From a virus: a DNA stretch of 64,000 bases. This document shows positions 15,725 through 24,667 of the stretch, in pieces (the first letter of the stretch is position 1; each line of letters opens with the position of its first letter). The position numbers and the translations under genes are program-made. Below the pieces are notes generated by a model, which ran no database searches, was not told where the DNA came from, and saw only the letters and a list, made by a program, of their open reading frames with translations. The stretch is taken from positions 1-64,000 of the IMG/VR virus record IMGVR_UViG_3300022752_000001. One strand, written 5' to 3'.

Positions 15725-16502
15725 TTATGCGTTGACCCGCTCCCTAACAAGAACGCATTTATACCAACCCGTCACCGGGTGGATTGGACTATATCTTGGC
15801 GTCGTTAGACGCCCCGCTTGTTCGTGCTGGTTATTAAGGCTTCCTAAGCCTCCAGTAGTCTCTACACCTTACATGCAAGCGTGCATGTCTTGGCTCGGTA
15901 TTGTCTTGGGGATCTCCCAAGAGTTCCACCGAATTAAAGCAGTATGGGCCTAATCTGAAAAAGAACTACTCAAAAATAGCATATCTACAACAAACACCAA
16001 TGCTATTTCCGTAAGAGATTACCCTACGTCTACCAGTATTTGGGGATCCTGGGACTCGGCTCAATACAAATTTGTCCCAAGAAACCCATACTTTAATGAG
16101 CTTATTGATTGGTAGACCTCCAGAATGGTAGGAGTTAAGAAAAGAGTATAAGTTTGGGGATACAGACTGCCAGAACGAATACCTAGGGTTGCTAGAGTCA
16201 GCATATGTCGGAGAACCATATAGAAAATTTTCTTTCCAACTATACTTATTGATGCTTGGGTAATACCGATATGTTGGTGTACTGCCCGAAGGCTTTACAA
16301 ATTCAAAACCAGTAGCTCCGCAATTTTCAATAAACGGACCAGAACCAACACCAGTGTAGAATGTACCAGTTCGCAGTTCAGAAGGAGCTTGCCTAAGATG
16401 AGATATGTTACCAGTTCTAAATGGAGTAGTGTCTCCATGAAATGTAGCAACCTCGTAAATCGTAGGAGCTTTACGGATCTGTAATGGGAGGATGGTGGGC
16501 AT
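15725..16502 (-). CDS. Head fibre/decoration protein, split by a group I intron
   Basis: Exon 1 runs 16502-16021 and exon 2 15755-15725. Joined, they give 170 residues ending ...TGRRRV-VLVRERVNA, a natural basic beta strand, then TAA. Without splicing, translation reads through intron sequence and stops at 15966 after 178 residues. The body (MPTILPLQIRKAPTIYEVAT... 'VWVSWDKFVLSRVPGSPNTG') is beta-rich with no known family. It lies between a fibre-like gene and the coat gene, suggesting a virion surface protein. The splice junction is predicted, not tested. Confidence 0.7.
15756..16020 (-). ncRNA. Group I self-splicing intron
   Basis: All core elements can be paired on the minus strand. P1: GGGU|AAUC (exon end 16021) with GAUU-AG-GCCC (15955-15946), with the U.G wobble at the splice site. 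P3: CTGCTT (15942-15937) with AAGCGG (15819-15814). P4: CGGT/ACCG; P5: CTTGGG/CCCAAG. P6a: ACATGCA/TGCATGT. P7: GAGACTA with AGATATAGTC. P7.1/7.2: CTGG/CCAG around AGGCTT/AAGCCT (group IA feature). P8: GGCGTC/GACGCC. P9: CCCG-GTGA-CGGG. Terminal G at 15756 in ATAAATG, like the T4 td intron end. About 265 nt and no homing endonuclease inside; a nine-base hairpin (AAATAGCAT/ATGCTATTT) fills the P1 loop. Confidence 0.85.
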
Positions 16503-16503
16503 G

Positions 16504-17118
16504 TCAATATCTTAGAGCCACTGGAGAGTGATAATATATATTTGCAAGTGTTACGGAGTTAAGATTTGAGGGTAGTCCGGAAGTTTGCCCAATAACCCCA
16601 ACATGACCCATACTTGCGCCAGCAATTGCGGAATTGTTAAGTGAACCAAAGACTGGCTCGTTCTTTGCAAAATTGCTTCCGACAGTTCCGGCTCCAGTAG
16701 TTGCGATAAAAACAATCGAGGCAATGTACCAACCTTTTGAGTATGCAGAAGACATTGTCTGAGTTTTAGATGGGTTCATATAAGTCGATGTGTTATCGAC
16801 AATTGTTACTGAGTCCACTAGCGTCGAGTCGTAAAGGCTCGAGCCGACGCGATACATTCCCCACACTGCAGTAATTGAATTGCCGCTTTGCCCATAACCA
16901 TTAGCAGCGTAGAAGCCCTTCATTTCTAAAGAATTGGATGGAACGTCGTATTTTATGTAAAATGGAAACAGAGTCATTGTCCCAAGAATTGAAGAATAGG
17001 CTATGGAACCCCCTCCTCCATAGTAATCCCAACAACCATCTGGAGCCCAAGTTCGCTTATTACTTGCGTTGTACTCGGAAATTGGAAAAGGCGGACGAAC
17101 TGGTGCTTTTTGAAGCAT
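16504..17118 (-). CDS. Head-region fibre-like protein
   Basis: 204 residues from the ATG at 17118, six bases after the upstream stop; a longer reading from 17205 overlaps that gene and is unlikely. Ser/Thr/Tyr/Gly-rich beta composition ('GCWDYYGGGGSIAYSSIL', 'AANGYGQSGNSITAVWGM'), no membrane segments. It ends two bases before the intron-containing gene starts. Probably a capsid surface or fibre protein given the position between head-fibre and coat genes; no family recognised. Confidence 0.6.
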   Translation of the reverse strand: MLQKAPVRPPFPISEYNASNKRTWAPDGCWDYYGGGGSIAYSSILGTMTLFPFYIKYDVPSNSLEMKGFYAANGYGQSGNSITAVWGMYRVGSSLYDSTLVDSVTIVDNTSTYMNPSKTQTMSSAYSKGWYIASIVFIATTGAGTVGSNFAKNEPVFGSLNNSAIAGASMGHVGVIGQTSGLPSNLNSVTLANIYYHSPVALRY

Positions 17119-17123
17119 AGGTA

Positions 17124-19040
17124 TTAAACCACTTCGGTGACTCTGGCATTTCCAGCTGTAGCAAACACTGCCGTGTGAGCCAAAGAAGTTTGATTTGAAG
17201 GACATTCCCAGTAGTCGCCAGCGGACAGCCTAACCTGGTACGCGGTAGTTGTGCACGTTGCCCCAACTGAAACGTAAAGCGTGCCGGCTCCTTCGTTGAA
17301 CACAGTTAGAGTTTTTCTATTTGCACTCGCTGCAACCAAAGAAGTGGACGCAGTTGTACTAGTAAAAGTGCTCTGAGTTACAGTTGCACCTTGAGAATTA
17401 TTAATCGTTACCGTCCCGCTTACTGGTTGAGTGACCGAAGAACCATCAACTTTAACAGCTGTTGCATTCGCTCCCGTATTCGCAAGAGTTACTTGAAGCG
17501 GATTAGCAGATCCAACGGCAGTACCGCCTTGGTAAGTTTCAGCCTGAGTTTTAAGATTTGTTGCTGTTCCCTGAGAAACAATCGCACTAACCGTTGGTAA
17601 ATTAGAGACGTACCCAATATCGACTCGTCCGTTTACTCGAGTTATCCCACCGGGATTAGCTCCCCCAAGCGAATACGTCGTGGTTTTATAAGAAACAAAC
17701 TTATATTTCCAAGAACCGTATGCTGCTGGGGTAGTAATTCTAAAATATCTAAAAGTATTGTTTTGATTAACATAAGGGTTTGGTTGAGTACAAGATACGA
17801 TAAATCGACCATAATAGTTACTTCGCGTGCCTCCAAATAATTGACCGTAAACAGTACGATAACTATAGGCATCGGTTGAACTAGATGCGGGAATATCATA
17901 ATAAACCCATGTATACTGCCCAGAAGTCCAGCCCGTGTTGTCAGGAGATCCGTCAATATACAAACCACCGTTTATGCCGGCTCCTTCAATAGTAACCACA
18001 ACGTAATCGGCAGTTGTTCCTGCGTCAAAACTAGCTGTAGTCACCGCAGAGCCTGACAACGAAATAGCGCTAGCTGCGCCAACATTGACGACATAATCAC
18101 CAATTGGTTGAGTTTCTTTTGTGTTTAAAGCCGTTCCCGCTGAAGCTCCTTGAACAGTGATTACATCAGATGAGGGTGTCCCAGCAGTTCCAAGAGCTGG
18201 TTGTTTGGCTGCGGTCGAAGCGCCGGCTGGAAGTGGGAGTGAGGAAGCAGAAATTGGTTGAGTTACACCAGATCCATCGACTGGAATCCTACCGGAAACA
18301 AGAGCTGGAATCTTTGCGAGGAGGCTTGTCCAGTTTTGCATCCCACGTTTGATAAACGCAATTACTGAGAATGTTCCGGTATCTGTTGTAGCGGCGGAAT
18401 CGCTGGTTCCCCCAATGTTGGCGTCCGTCACCGTGCCAGAGATGGGGAGGGGATTGTTTGGATTTACTATTTTGTAATCGTTATCGTAATATCCCAACTG
18501 GACTCCATAAGGTGGTTCTGTCCCTCCGTCATCAGAGGCGATACCTCCTTGAGTATTAGTAAATGCATCTGAAGTTAAATTCGCCGTCACCGTACCAGAG
18601 ATTGGCAGAGAAACTCCTCCATTAATACCCTGGACGCTAACAACGTTTGTAGACGGAGTTCCAGCAGTACCGGTGGTAATATAAGTTACGTCCGCTCCAA
18701 CTGAATCAACGATCTTTGTTTTGGCGTTTCCGCTGGTCATATCGTTGATTGTCAACCCGGCGTTGGTGACGTTTACATTCTGGGTAGCTGGAAAAGTAAC
18801 GCTGATGTTCTCTAGGGCTGCTAAGCTTGTGGCGTCTAGCCCAACGATTCCGCTGACCGGAATCGGATTTCCTGTGCTGTTTGTGACCTCAACTTCGTTA
18901 CTGACTGTAACGGGACCCGTTATAGTGGTGGAGCCGGTCTTGGTATCAATGCTCTTCAAAAGACTATTAATCTTCTGAAGAGACCTATTTGGAGCGTCCC
19001 CTATTTTGGGGTCATCGCCTTCTGGGTAGAAAGCGGGCAT
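17124..19040 (-). CDS. Head fibre protein with repeated VxGSGVTQPVSGTVT-type units
   Basis: 638 residues. Several copies of a 'DGSGVTQPISA / PISGTVTANL / SSVTQPVSGTVTINN' unit are spread along the chain, a hallmark of phage head or tail fibres. Residues about 350-480 form a distinct beta domain (TADYVVVTIEGAGINGGLY). The C-terminal domain (RKTLTVFNEGAGTLYVSVGA... SAGDYWECP) is the small beta barrel common at the ends of such proteins. Encoded between scaffold and coat genes, hence head association (inference). Confidence 0.7.
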   Translation of the reverse strand: MPAFYPEGDDPKIGDAPNRSLQKINSLLKSIDTKTGSTTITGPVTVSNEVEVTNSTGNPIPVSGIVGLDATSLAALENISVTFPATQNVNVTNAGLTINDMTSGNAKTKIVDSVGADVTYITTGTAGTPSTNVVSVQGINGGVSLPISGTVTANLTSDAFTNTQGGIASDDGGTEPPYGVQLGYYDNDYKIVNPNNPLPISGTVTDANIGGTSDSAATTDTGTFSVIAFIKRGMQNWTSLLAKIPALVSGRIPVDGSGVTQPISASSLPLPAGASTAAKQPALGTAGTPSSDVITVQGASAGTALNTKETQPIGDYVVNVGAASAISLSGSAVTTASFDAGTTADYVVVTIEGAGINGGLYIDGSPDNTGWTSGQYTWVYYDIPASSSTDAYSYRTVYGQLFGGTRSNYYGRFIVSCTQPNPYVNQNNTFRYFRITTPAAYGSWKYKFVSYKTTTYSLGGANPGGITRVNGRVDIGYVSNLPTVSAIVSQGTATNLKTQAETYQGGTAVGSANPLQVTLANTGANATAVKVDGSSVTQPVSGTVTINNSQGATVTQSTFTSTTASTSLVAASANRKTLTVFNEGAGTLYVSVGATCTTTAYQVRLSAGDYWECPSNQTSLAHTAVFATAGNARVTEVV

Positions 19041-19047
19041 GAGTTAC

Positions 19048-20280
19048 TTACCTCAGCCCTTTTTCAAGTGCGTCCAAAAAGCTTACGTCGGAAGCAAGTT
19101 CAGGAGAACCAGTCTTGGCGTCGCCACTACCAGCTCCAGGAGTGGCAGCACGATACTCACCTAAAGCTTTTTTAAGTCCGGCAATCTCGCCCTGACTTTT
19201 TTTCACGTAACCCTGGAACAACTGAACCATAAGAGGCATTGCTACCGCTTGGTAGGTCAAGGCTGCCCGGGTTTCGGTATCCAAATCAGACTGCTCCACA
19301 AGCATGGCTTGTTCACGAAGTCCATCGACTCGAGCGTCCCACTCGGCATTGCCGGTCTTTTTGAGGATCGGCACTTCCTGAGTAAAGCGATTCCAAATCT
19401 CATTATAAGCTGTTGTTGTTTCTTCTTGAGCTTTCTTTTGAGCAAGCTCCTGCTGGCGGGTCTGTTCGGCTTGTTGAGCAAGCTCGCGCTTATTAATCTC
19501 TTGCATAGCCTTCTCGGCATTGGTGAGGATGACATCGCGTTTGTTGTAAAGCGCGTTGAGTTCATCCACACGACGACGGACATCAACGGCGTCAATCGGG
19601 TCAAGATTGGTAAGCATTTCTTTGACTGCTGCCCTGCGCTGAGCTGGATCGTTAATTGCGGCAGCTCGAACCACGGCATCCGCATCCATTTCGTACAGCT
19701 TGGCCATCTCTTGAATGGTATTGGTGGCTTCACGAATGGGCGCATCAATCGCAACCTTGTACTGCTTGGTGGCTTGTACGCGGGCTACAGAAAGCTCGCT
19801 CTCGTACTCGTCTCGTTCGGCTTTGAGTGTCTCAAGTTCTTTGCGAAGAATATCAAGTTCAGGAGAAGTCTCCTCCCCGGAATCCTCAACCTTGGTCGTC
19901 TCCTTGTTAATTTTAGATTCAAGTGCGGCCAGCTTGGCTTTGGTGTCACGGAGTTCGGTCGTAACCTTTGCAAAGGCTGTTTGAGCAGACTTTGTAGCCT
20001 CTTTTGGTAATTCAGGAGTTGCTTCTTCCTTTGCGTCCTCGGGCTCTTTCCCAATCGCCTCGAGCACGTCATCCGGAATATCGAGCTTGTTCTCTAAAAC
20101 CTTGGCGGGCGTTGCCTCTGCCTTCGACTCTGTTTTTGCGGGCTCAGCTTTAGCAACTTCAGGAGTTGCAACAGTTTTAGGTTCGGGAGTTTTTGGAGCC
20201 TCTGCTTGAGGAGCCGCGGGAGTATCCAACGCGACGTTTAATGCATCCAATAATCCAAGCTCAGGAGCGGGTGTGCTCAT
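19048..20280 (-). CDS. Scaffolding protein
   Basis: 410 residues, acidic, Ala/Glu/Lys-rich. An unstructured Pro/Ala/Lys N-terminus is followed by a long coiled-coil region (residues about 105-290; 'LRKELETLKAERDEYESEL', 'EKAMQEINKRELAQQAEQ') and a C-terminal end 'SFLDALEKGLR'. This and its position between portal and coat genes define a podoviral scaffold. Starts in an ATGA overlap with the 97-residue gene upstream. The C-terminal tail recurs in two small head proteins (13351, 13593). Confidence 0.85.
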   Translation of the reverse strand: MSTPAPELGLLDALNVALDTPAAPQAEAPKTPEPKTVATPEVAKAEPAKTESKAEATPAKVLENKLDIPDDVLEAIGKEPEDAKEEATPELPKEATKSAQTAFAKVTTELRDTKAKLAALESKINKETTKVEDSGEETSPELDILRKELETLKAERDEYESELSVARVQATKQYKVAIDAPIREATNTIQEMAKLYEMDADAVVRAAAINDPAQRRAAVKEMLTNLDPIDAVDVRRRVDELNALYNKRDVILTNAEKAMQEINKRELAQQAEQTRQQELAQKKAQEETTTAYNEIWNRFTQEVPILKKTGNAEWDARVDGLREQAMLVEQSDLDTETRAALTYQAVAMPLMVQLFQGYVKKSQGEIAGLKKALGEYRAATPGAGSGDAKTGSPELASDVSFLDALEKGLR

Positions 20281-20570
20281 TCGTTATTTTTTCCTTTGTT
20301 TTCAGTCCAGGGTTCCGGCAACACTGCCGGCTGCTCCGCCAAATTGGTCAGAGCCCCAAAGTTTCTGAGACAGTCATAAAATCCTTCTCGACGTGCGTTT
20401 TGAAGAGCACCCCACAAAGCAATGTCCGCGCCTTGCGGAACGGGCATGGCTTTCGGTAGAGCAAAATCCACAAGTACTTCAAATGCGCGCTCTAAAGCCG
20501 GTTGCTTTAAAAGTTCTCTTAGTTCAAGCTGAAGGTCTTCCCTTTTACGCCATTCGTCGATAGTCATCAT
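20277..20570 (-). CDS. Small head-assembly region protein
   Basis: 97 residues, helical ('EWRKREDLQLELRELLKQPA', 'GALQNARREGFYDCLRNFG'). Sits between portal and scaffold genes and is coupled to the scaffold start. Similar small helical proteins occur at this place in other podoviruses without a defined role. The ATGATG start allows either methionine. Upstream lies an AT-rich TATATAT stretch. Confidence 0.7.
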   Translation of the reverse strand: MMTIDEWRKREDLQLELRELLKQPALERAFEVLVDFALPKAMPVPQGADIALWGALQNARREGFYDCLRNFGALTNLAEQPAVLPEPWTENKGKNNE

Positions 20571-20616
20571 ATATATCTTATTGACAGACTTGTGCCATTA
20601 TGGCAAGCACAAAATA

Positions 20617-22827
20617 TTAGGAGTTTCTGATCTTGCTTGCGATTTCAGCATCGCGAAGCGCCATCTTCTGCTGGTGATCTGCCAACTTGATCTGCTGATC
20701 AACTTTGGCTTCTTCAACTTTCATCTGCATGGCAAGCTGATGATCTTGCAGTCTGGCCGCCATATTAGGGTCAACTCCGCCCTGCCCACCGCCATTCTTA
20801 GCCATAGCCTCTTGATGCTTTCGCATGTTCTCTTGTTGCGCTCTCATGTTGTTTTCCAAAGCCACGATAGCTTCACGCATAAGGTTGAGCATTTCATTGT
20901 ATTGCCCAACCTCAACTTTCCGCGTGGGATCGCCAGCAATCTGCTGAAGGTGCATCATGGAGTGCTGGTAGTTAAGAGTCAGATAAGCCAAAGCCATATC
21001 TGGCTTGGCGATACCCTGTGAAGTGGCGTCGAGCATTCCGCGAGCATCGGCCAAGTGAACACGAATATGAACCGAGTGGTTTTCGGTAGGCATAACAGAA
21101 ATAGGACGTCCGTCTTGGAACTGAGCGTTTTCGAGCTCGGCAATCTTGGCGTCCGTAGGTAGGCGTTCTTTGAGTTTCCCGGCCGGGAGATACCGATCGA
21201 CCTGGTCGTAACCAACCCGGGCGGCAACACGGTCACGAATAAGATTCTGTTGACCCACTTCGTCAAACCGAGGAAGGAGTTGGATAAATTCGTTGAAGGC
21301 CAAGATACGAGCTCCGCTAGACCCATAACCAACAGCGCGGACGGGCGTGACATCGTAAACATCAATAACCGCTTTCCAAGGCACGCCACGTTGTTCGAGT
21401 CTGGAGCGGAACTTCTGATAACCTTCATAACCGGCATCACCTGGCTGCCAAGTATCTTTCTGCAAACGCTTGAAACTTTCTTTAAGGAGCTTGCCCCAGG
21501 TCACATAAAACAAATTGATGCTGGCCGTGGTCAAAACAGACTCGTTTGCCAATTGAGCTTGAACTTCGGTTGCAGTTCTCTCTTTGCTGCCTTGCACTTG
21601 TTGGTGTGTTCGGTAGCTACCCGTATTAGCTTGGCGGGTCATGGAAAGTTCCTGAACAACCGGCATCACGCTGTTGTTGAAATTCGGGAATGCGGTCGGA
21701 ACTACCTCAAGATTCGGAGGAAGGAATGAAATAGGTCCTGCAAAAGCAAGAGACAAGCGACTCACGTCTTCAGCAGTCTTGGGTTGAAGAACCAAACTGG
21801 TCGACATCATCGAGCCGTCGACCATCGCACAACGAAGACGATTGCTTACCTGGATGTGGGGAAAGATTTTGTAACCCAAGCCACGGATTGAGTGGTAGGT
21901 GCCGTTCCCAACACCAAAAGTAAATAGGTTGAAAGCTTCAGAAGCTTTCTTGAATCGGCTCTCCTTCTTGTACAAAAAGTCGGTGTTTGATCCGTCGCGC
22001 AACCCAATGTAGTGACTGACCGTGCCGTCGTATTCACGTACGTAATAGTGGTTCACGCGAATCTCGCCGGCGCGAGCGTAGGAATAAAACAGATCGTTAT
22101 TCTTAAATTCTTTTTCGAGCTCTTCCCAGCCTTGGTCGGCGGGGCGGTTTCCCTTGTGAAGCGCAGCCAGAGCCTTGCGAACTTCCTCCACATTCCAGCC
22201 AGCTTCTTTGGCGGCCTTGGGATTCTTGATGAAATTATAAAGTTCGTGAGCCAAGTAAACCCGGCGGGCTACGGCAAACTCAATACGATCTTCAGTGGCC
22301 TGTGTGCCGCGCGGAATAAGAAAATCGCCAATCCCGCAAACACGCCAGCGCCAGTCTTTATCGTTCTCAAAAAAGGTAACACCGAGCCCTTGGGAAATAA
22401 AGTGATGGGCCAGTAGTTGAAAATTAAAATGAAATTGATCCCATTCAACCAAAGTCCGGTGAAACTCCTCGGAGATTGCGCCTGCCCAATTCTGCCGTTC
22501 GCTCTCATCGCCGAACGTAGTCTTAACTTCGACTAGCTTCTCCACGCCGTTTACCAAATCGGTGTACGCGGCCAGGGCATTCTCAAGATCGGCCGCGGCT
22601 TCACCAAAGTTTAGGTTGGCGCGATACGCCTGCCCCATACTACGAAGCGTGTTCGGATTGTAGGGCGGATCTCCATCGAACATCGCTTGGACCTTGCTGC
22701 GGTCCTGGTCAGCGTGCGCATCCGACTCTCTCAGCGTAGTATAAATACTGTGAGCCGACTTGGCGTCTTTAAGACGCGCCTTTGGCGGAGCTCCTGTTTC
22801 GCCGATATTTTCGAGTAAGATGTCCAC
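20617..22827 (-). CDS. Portal protein
   Basis: 736 residues, usual length for podoviral portals. Features: N-terminal 'LRESDAHADQDRSKVQAMFDG', 'PYNPNTLRSMGQAYRANLNFG', stem-like 'LLAHHFISQGLGVTFFEND', a tunnel-region 'RTHQQVQGSKERTATEVQAQ' and a C-terminal coiled barrel rich in Gln/Glu/Lys ('ENNMRAQQENMRKHQEAMA'). Located between terminase and scaffold genes. The GTG start at 22827 has no Shine-Dalgarno and lies only ten bases after a -10-like hexamer, suggesting a leaderless or near-leaderless message. Confidence 0.9.
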   Translation of the reverse strand: MDILLENIGETGAPPKARLKDAKSAHSIYTTLRESDAHADQDRSKVQAMFDGDPPYNPNTLRSMGQAYRANLNFGEAAADLENALAAYTDLVNGVEKLVEVKTTFGDESERQNWAGAISEEFHRTLVEWDQFHFNFQLLAHHFISQGLGVTFFENDKDWRWRVCGIGDFLIPRGTQATEDRIEFAVARRVYLAHELYNFIKNPKAAKEAGWNVEEVRKALAALHKGNRPADQGWEELEKEFKNNDLFYSYARAGEIRVNHYYVREYDGTVSHYIGLRDGSNTDFLYKKESRFKKASEAFNLFTFGVGNGTYHSIRGLGYKIFPHIQVSNRLRCAMVDGSMMSTSLVLQPKTAEDVSRLSLAFAGPISFLPPNLEVVPTAFPNFNNSVMPVVQELSMTRQANTGSYRTHQQVQGSKERTATEVQAQLANESVLTTASINLFYVTWGKLLKESFKRLQKDTWQPGDAGYEGYQKFRSRLEQRGVPWKAVIDVYDVTPVRAVGYGSSGARILAFNEFIQLLPRFDEVGQQNLIRDRVAARVGYDQVDRYLPAGKLKERLPTDAKIAELENAQFQDGRPISVMPTENHSVHIRVHLADARGMLDATSQGIAKPDMALAYLTLNYQHSMMHLQQIAGDPTRKVEVGQYNEMLNLMREAIVALENNMRAQQENMRKHQEAMAKNGGGQGGVDPNMAARLQDHQLAMQMKVEEAKVDQQIKLADHQQKMALRDAEIASKIRNS

Positions 22828-22837
22828 GTGAACGACT

Positions 22838-22865
22838 ATTCTGTCTACTGTCAGTTAAAAGTCAA
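22838..22865 (-). promoter_or_regulatory. Promoter for portal operon
   Basis: TTGACT at 22865-22860 (overlapping the terminase stop), GACAGTA at 22852-22846, 16-base spacer, CAGAAT at 22843-22838. Same spacing as the coat, 37.2-kb, 38.1-kb and 55.4-kb motifs. Confidence 0.55.
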
Positions 22866-24577
22866 TAATTTAACACAGGGTCTTTGTTGGTGTCGATCAC
22901 ACGATCCAGCCGGCGAGCTTGCTCTTGCCAACCCCCGCTTTTCCTAGCCATCACGGTTCCTCCGGCCATTGCGCCGACTCGTACTCGAATACACTCCAAC
23001 CCAACAAAGGCTGCGTCCGCCAAATCGGGGCTCTTTCCTACCCGCGACTTGTAATCTCTCTTGGATTCTACGACCAGCTTACCCCCGGCCATCGTGGTGT
23101 ATTTCCTGCTGGTTAGTTCTCTAGCCAGCTCAGGAGTCACGCCCTTCAGCTGGCCTGACCGCATAAACTCAACGCCACCGAACCAAAGCTCGGTGACCTT
23201 GTTGCCGTATTTGTCCTTGGCCTCGACCATCGAGCTTGAGCTGATTGGCATAGTGCTAGGCTTTTCTCCAAACTTCACCCGCAGGATTCGTGGAGACCAC
23301 GTCTCGGAGATAATATCGCAAAGCGGATCTCCTGCGCCGGTGGCGTCGACCGCCAGATATTCCGGGGGCACGCCTTGCTTTTGACATTCGGCCATAACTT
23401 GACGAGCCACCTGAAAGTTTCTGGGCTGCGGATCGTTTACGTTCTCTCTGATGATAGTGAAATCTTTAAAGTTCACAGTAGGTCCAGCTTCCTCAGTCCG
23501 TCCGTACTCCAAGAAATACAGCACCGTTCTGTCTCCGCCGTTGGTAAACGAAGGATCAAGTCCAGCAACTACCTTGGGCGGCTCAATCCACTTGGGGGCT
23601 TTATCCACCTCAAACTTGCGGAAGTCTGCTTCCGAGTAAATAGACTCCTCGGCTCCACCAGGAGCTGGGAAGGAACGGATGAATCGCCAAAAAGAAATAC
23701 TGTGCTCGCCGTCGTGGTCTTCGGCGTGCCGTAGCTGTTTTGTTGTAAGCAGGAACGGCCAAGCGTCGTCATGTTCAAGGTTGGGCGTCTTGGCTCCGTC
23801 CAAGTGAAGGCATAAACCCAGCTTGGTCTTCCACTCCTCCTGATCTACCGTGACCGAGTTCCACCCGCCGACAGGGGTGGCAAACATACCAAACGGGTCG
23901 TACTGGCTGGAAAAGTTACCCAGGGCTATGCACTGGAACGTAGGGTTAGCGTTTAGATTGGAGATAGCTTCAAAGACCGAGTTGGTCACGTCGGTGGCCT
24001 CGTCGATGATAAGGAACACCCTCTGGTTCTTAAGACCGATAAGTTTGGCCGTGGCCTCCTTCTCTTTGTCAGGGCTAGACGGCACCAGGGTTATGGACGA
24101 TCGGTCGCTGGACTCTCCTTCCGTCAAAATGATCTTACCCATGGAGTCGATCAATTTTCCCGGAAAGCCTGGAACCTGCAAAAATCGCTCACGAATGCCT
24201 CCCCAAAGGCGTTTGCGGGCTTCCCGGATAGATGTGCTGGTAACCAGAACAAGCGTCTCGTGAGGAGCACACAACCAATTTACAAGCCCCCACATGGCGA
24301 AGGTGGCAGTCTTGCCACTGGACTTGGGGCCAGAGATAGCCAGGTAGTCCTGCTCGCAAGCCGCTTGGATCATACGCTCTGCCCAGGGATGCCAACAGAA
24401 CCCGGCTTTGTTTCGCGTCTTGTGATACGGCCAAAGAAGCTCTACAATGTTCTTGAAATGCTGAAACTTGCCCAAACCCCCCGTTTCGGGGGTCAGCCCA
24501 AGCTTGAAAGCCATAAGCTCAATTTCGAGTTTTCCGGCCCCATCTGGCCATACCTTTCCATACAAAGTCGTTGGCAT
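22862..24577 (-). CDS. terL: Large terminase subunit (TerL)
   Basis: 571 residues. The ATPase domain has Walker A GPKSSGKT (83-90) and Walker B 'VFLIIDEATDV'. The C-terminal nuclease domain has 'VVAGLDPSFTNGGDRTVLYF' (first catalytic Asp) and 'YLAVDATGAGDPLCDII' (second). It packages DNA through the portal encoded next. The start at 24577 follows a TTGACA and the first copy of a 21-base repeat that flanks attP. No small terminase lies beside it; an HTH protein at 41.3 kb is a candidate. Confidence 0.92.
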   Translation of the reverse strand: MPTTLYGKVWPDGAGKLEIELMAFKLGLTPETGGLGKFQHFKNIVELLWPYHKTRNKAGFCWHPWAERMIQAACEQDYLAISGPKSSGKTATFAMWGLVNWLCAPHETLVLVTSTSIREARKRLWGGIRERFLQVPGFPGKLIDSMGKIILTEGESSDRSSITLVPSSPDKEKEATAKLIGLKNQRVFLIIDEATDVTNSVFEAISNLNANPTFQCIALGNFSSQYDPFGMFATPVGGWNSVTVDQEEWKTKLGLCLHLDGAKTPNLEHDDAWPFLLTTKQLRHAEDHDGEHSISFWRFIRSFPAPGGAEESIYSEADFRKFEVDKAPKWIEPPKVVAGLDPSFTNGGDRTVLYFLEYGRTEEAGPTVNFKDFTIIRENVNDPQPRNFQVARQVMAECQKQGVPPEYLAVDATGAGDPLCDIISETWSPRILRVKFGEKPSTMPISSSSMVEAKDKYGNKVTELWFGGVEFMRSGQLKGVTPELARELTSRKYTTMAGGKLVVESKRDYKSRVGKSPDLADAAFVGLECIRVRVGAMAGGTVMARKSGGWQEQARRLDRVIDTNKDPVLNY

Positions 24578-24598
24578 CAGACATTAATTGTCAGTAAT
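24578..24598. repeat. 21-base direct repeat, copy 1 (attP arm)
   Basis: Begins CAGACATTAA and ends TCAGTAAT; exact match to 24831-24851 in the same orientation. The two copies flank the tRNA-derived attP core. They could be integrase arm-type sites, or operators for the divergent terminase and integrase promoters. Confidence 0.6.
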
Positions 24599-24667
24599 CG
24601 AGAATTTGTCAATACAAATTTTTAAGGGGTCATTCACTCAAGCTACTGTATTTCAACTACTTAAATT

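Noticed and set aside
15526-15750. 74-residue minus-strand frame upstream of the coat gene
   Set aside because: It spans the promoter and leader, begins at TTG without a binding site, and its internal repeat is out of codon phase. Considered as an alternative second exon, but the P1/P3 pairing favours the other splice site.
15966-16502. 178-residue unspliced reading of the head-fibre gene
   Set aside because: Its last 18 residues are encoded by intron hairpin sequence; kept only as the unspliced product.
19249-20010. 253-residue plus-strand frame
   Set aside because: Antisense to the scaffold's coiled coil; Leu/Phe-rich shadow of Glu/Lys codons.
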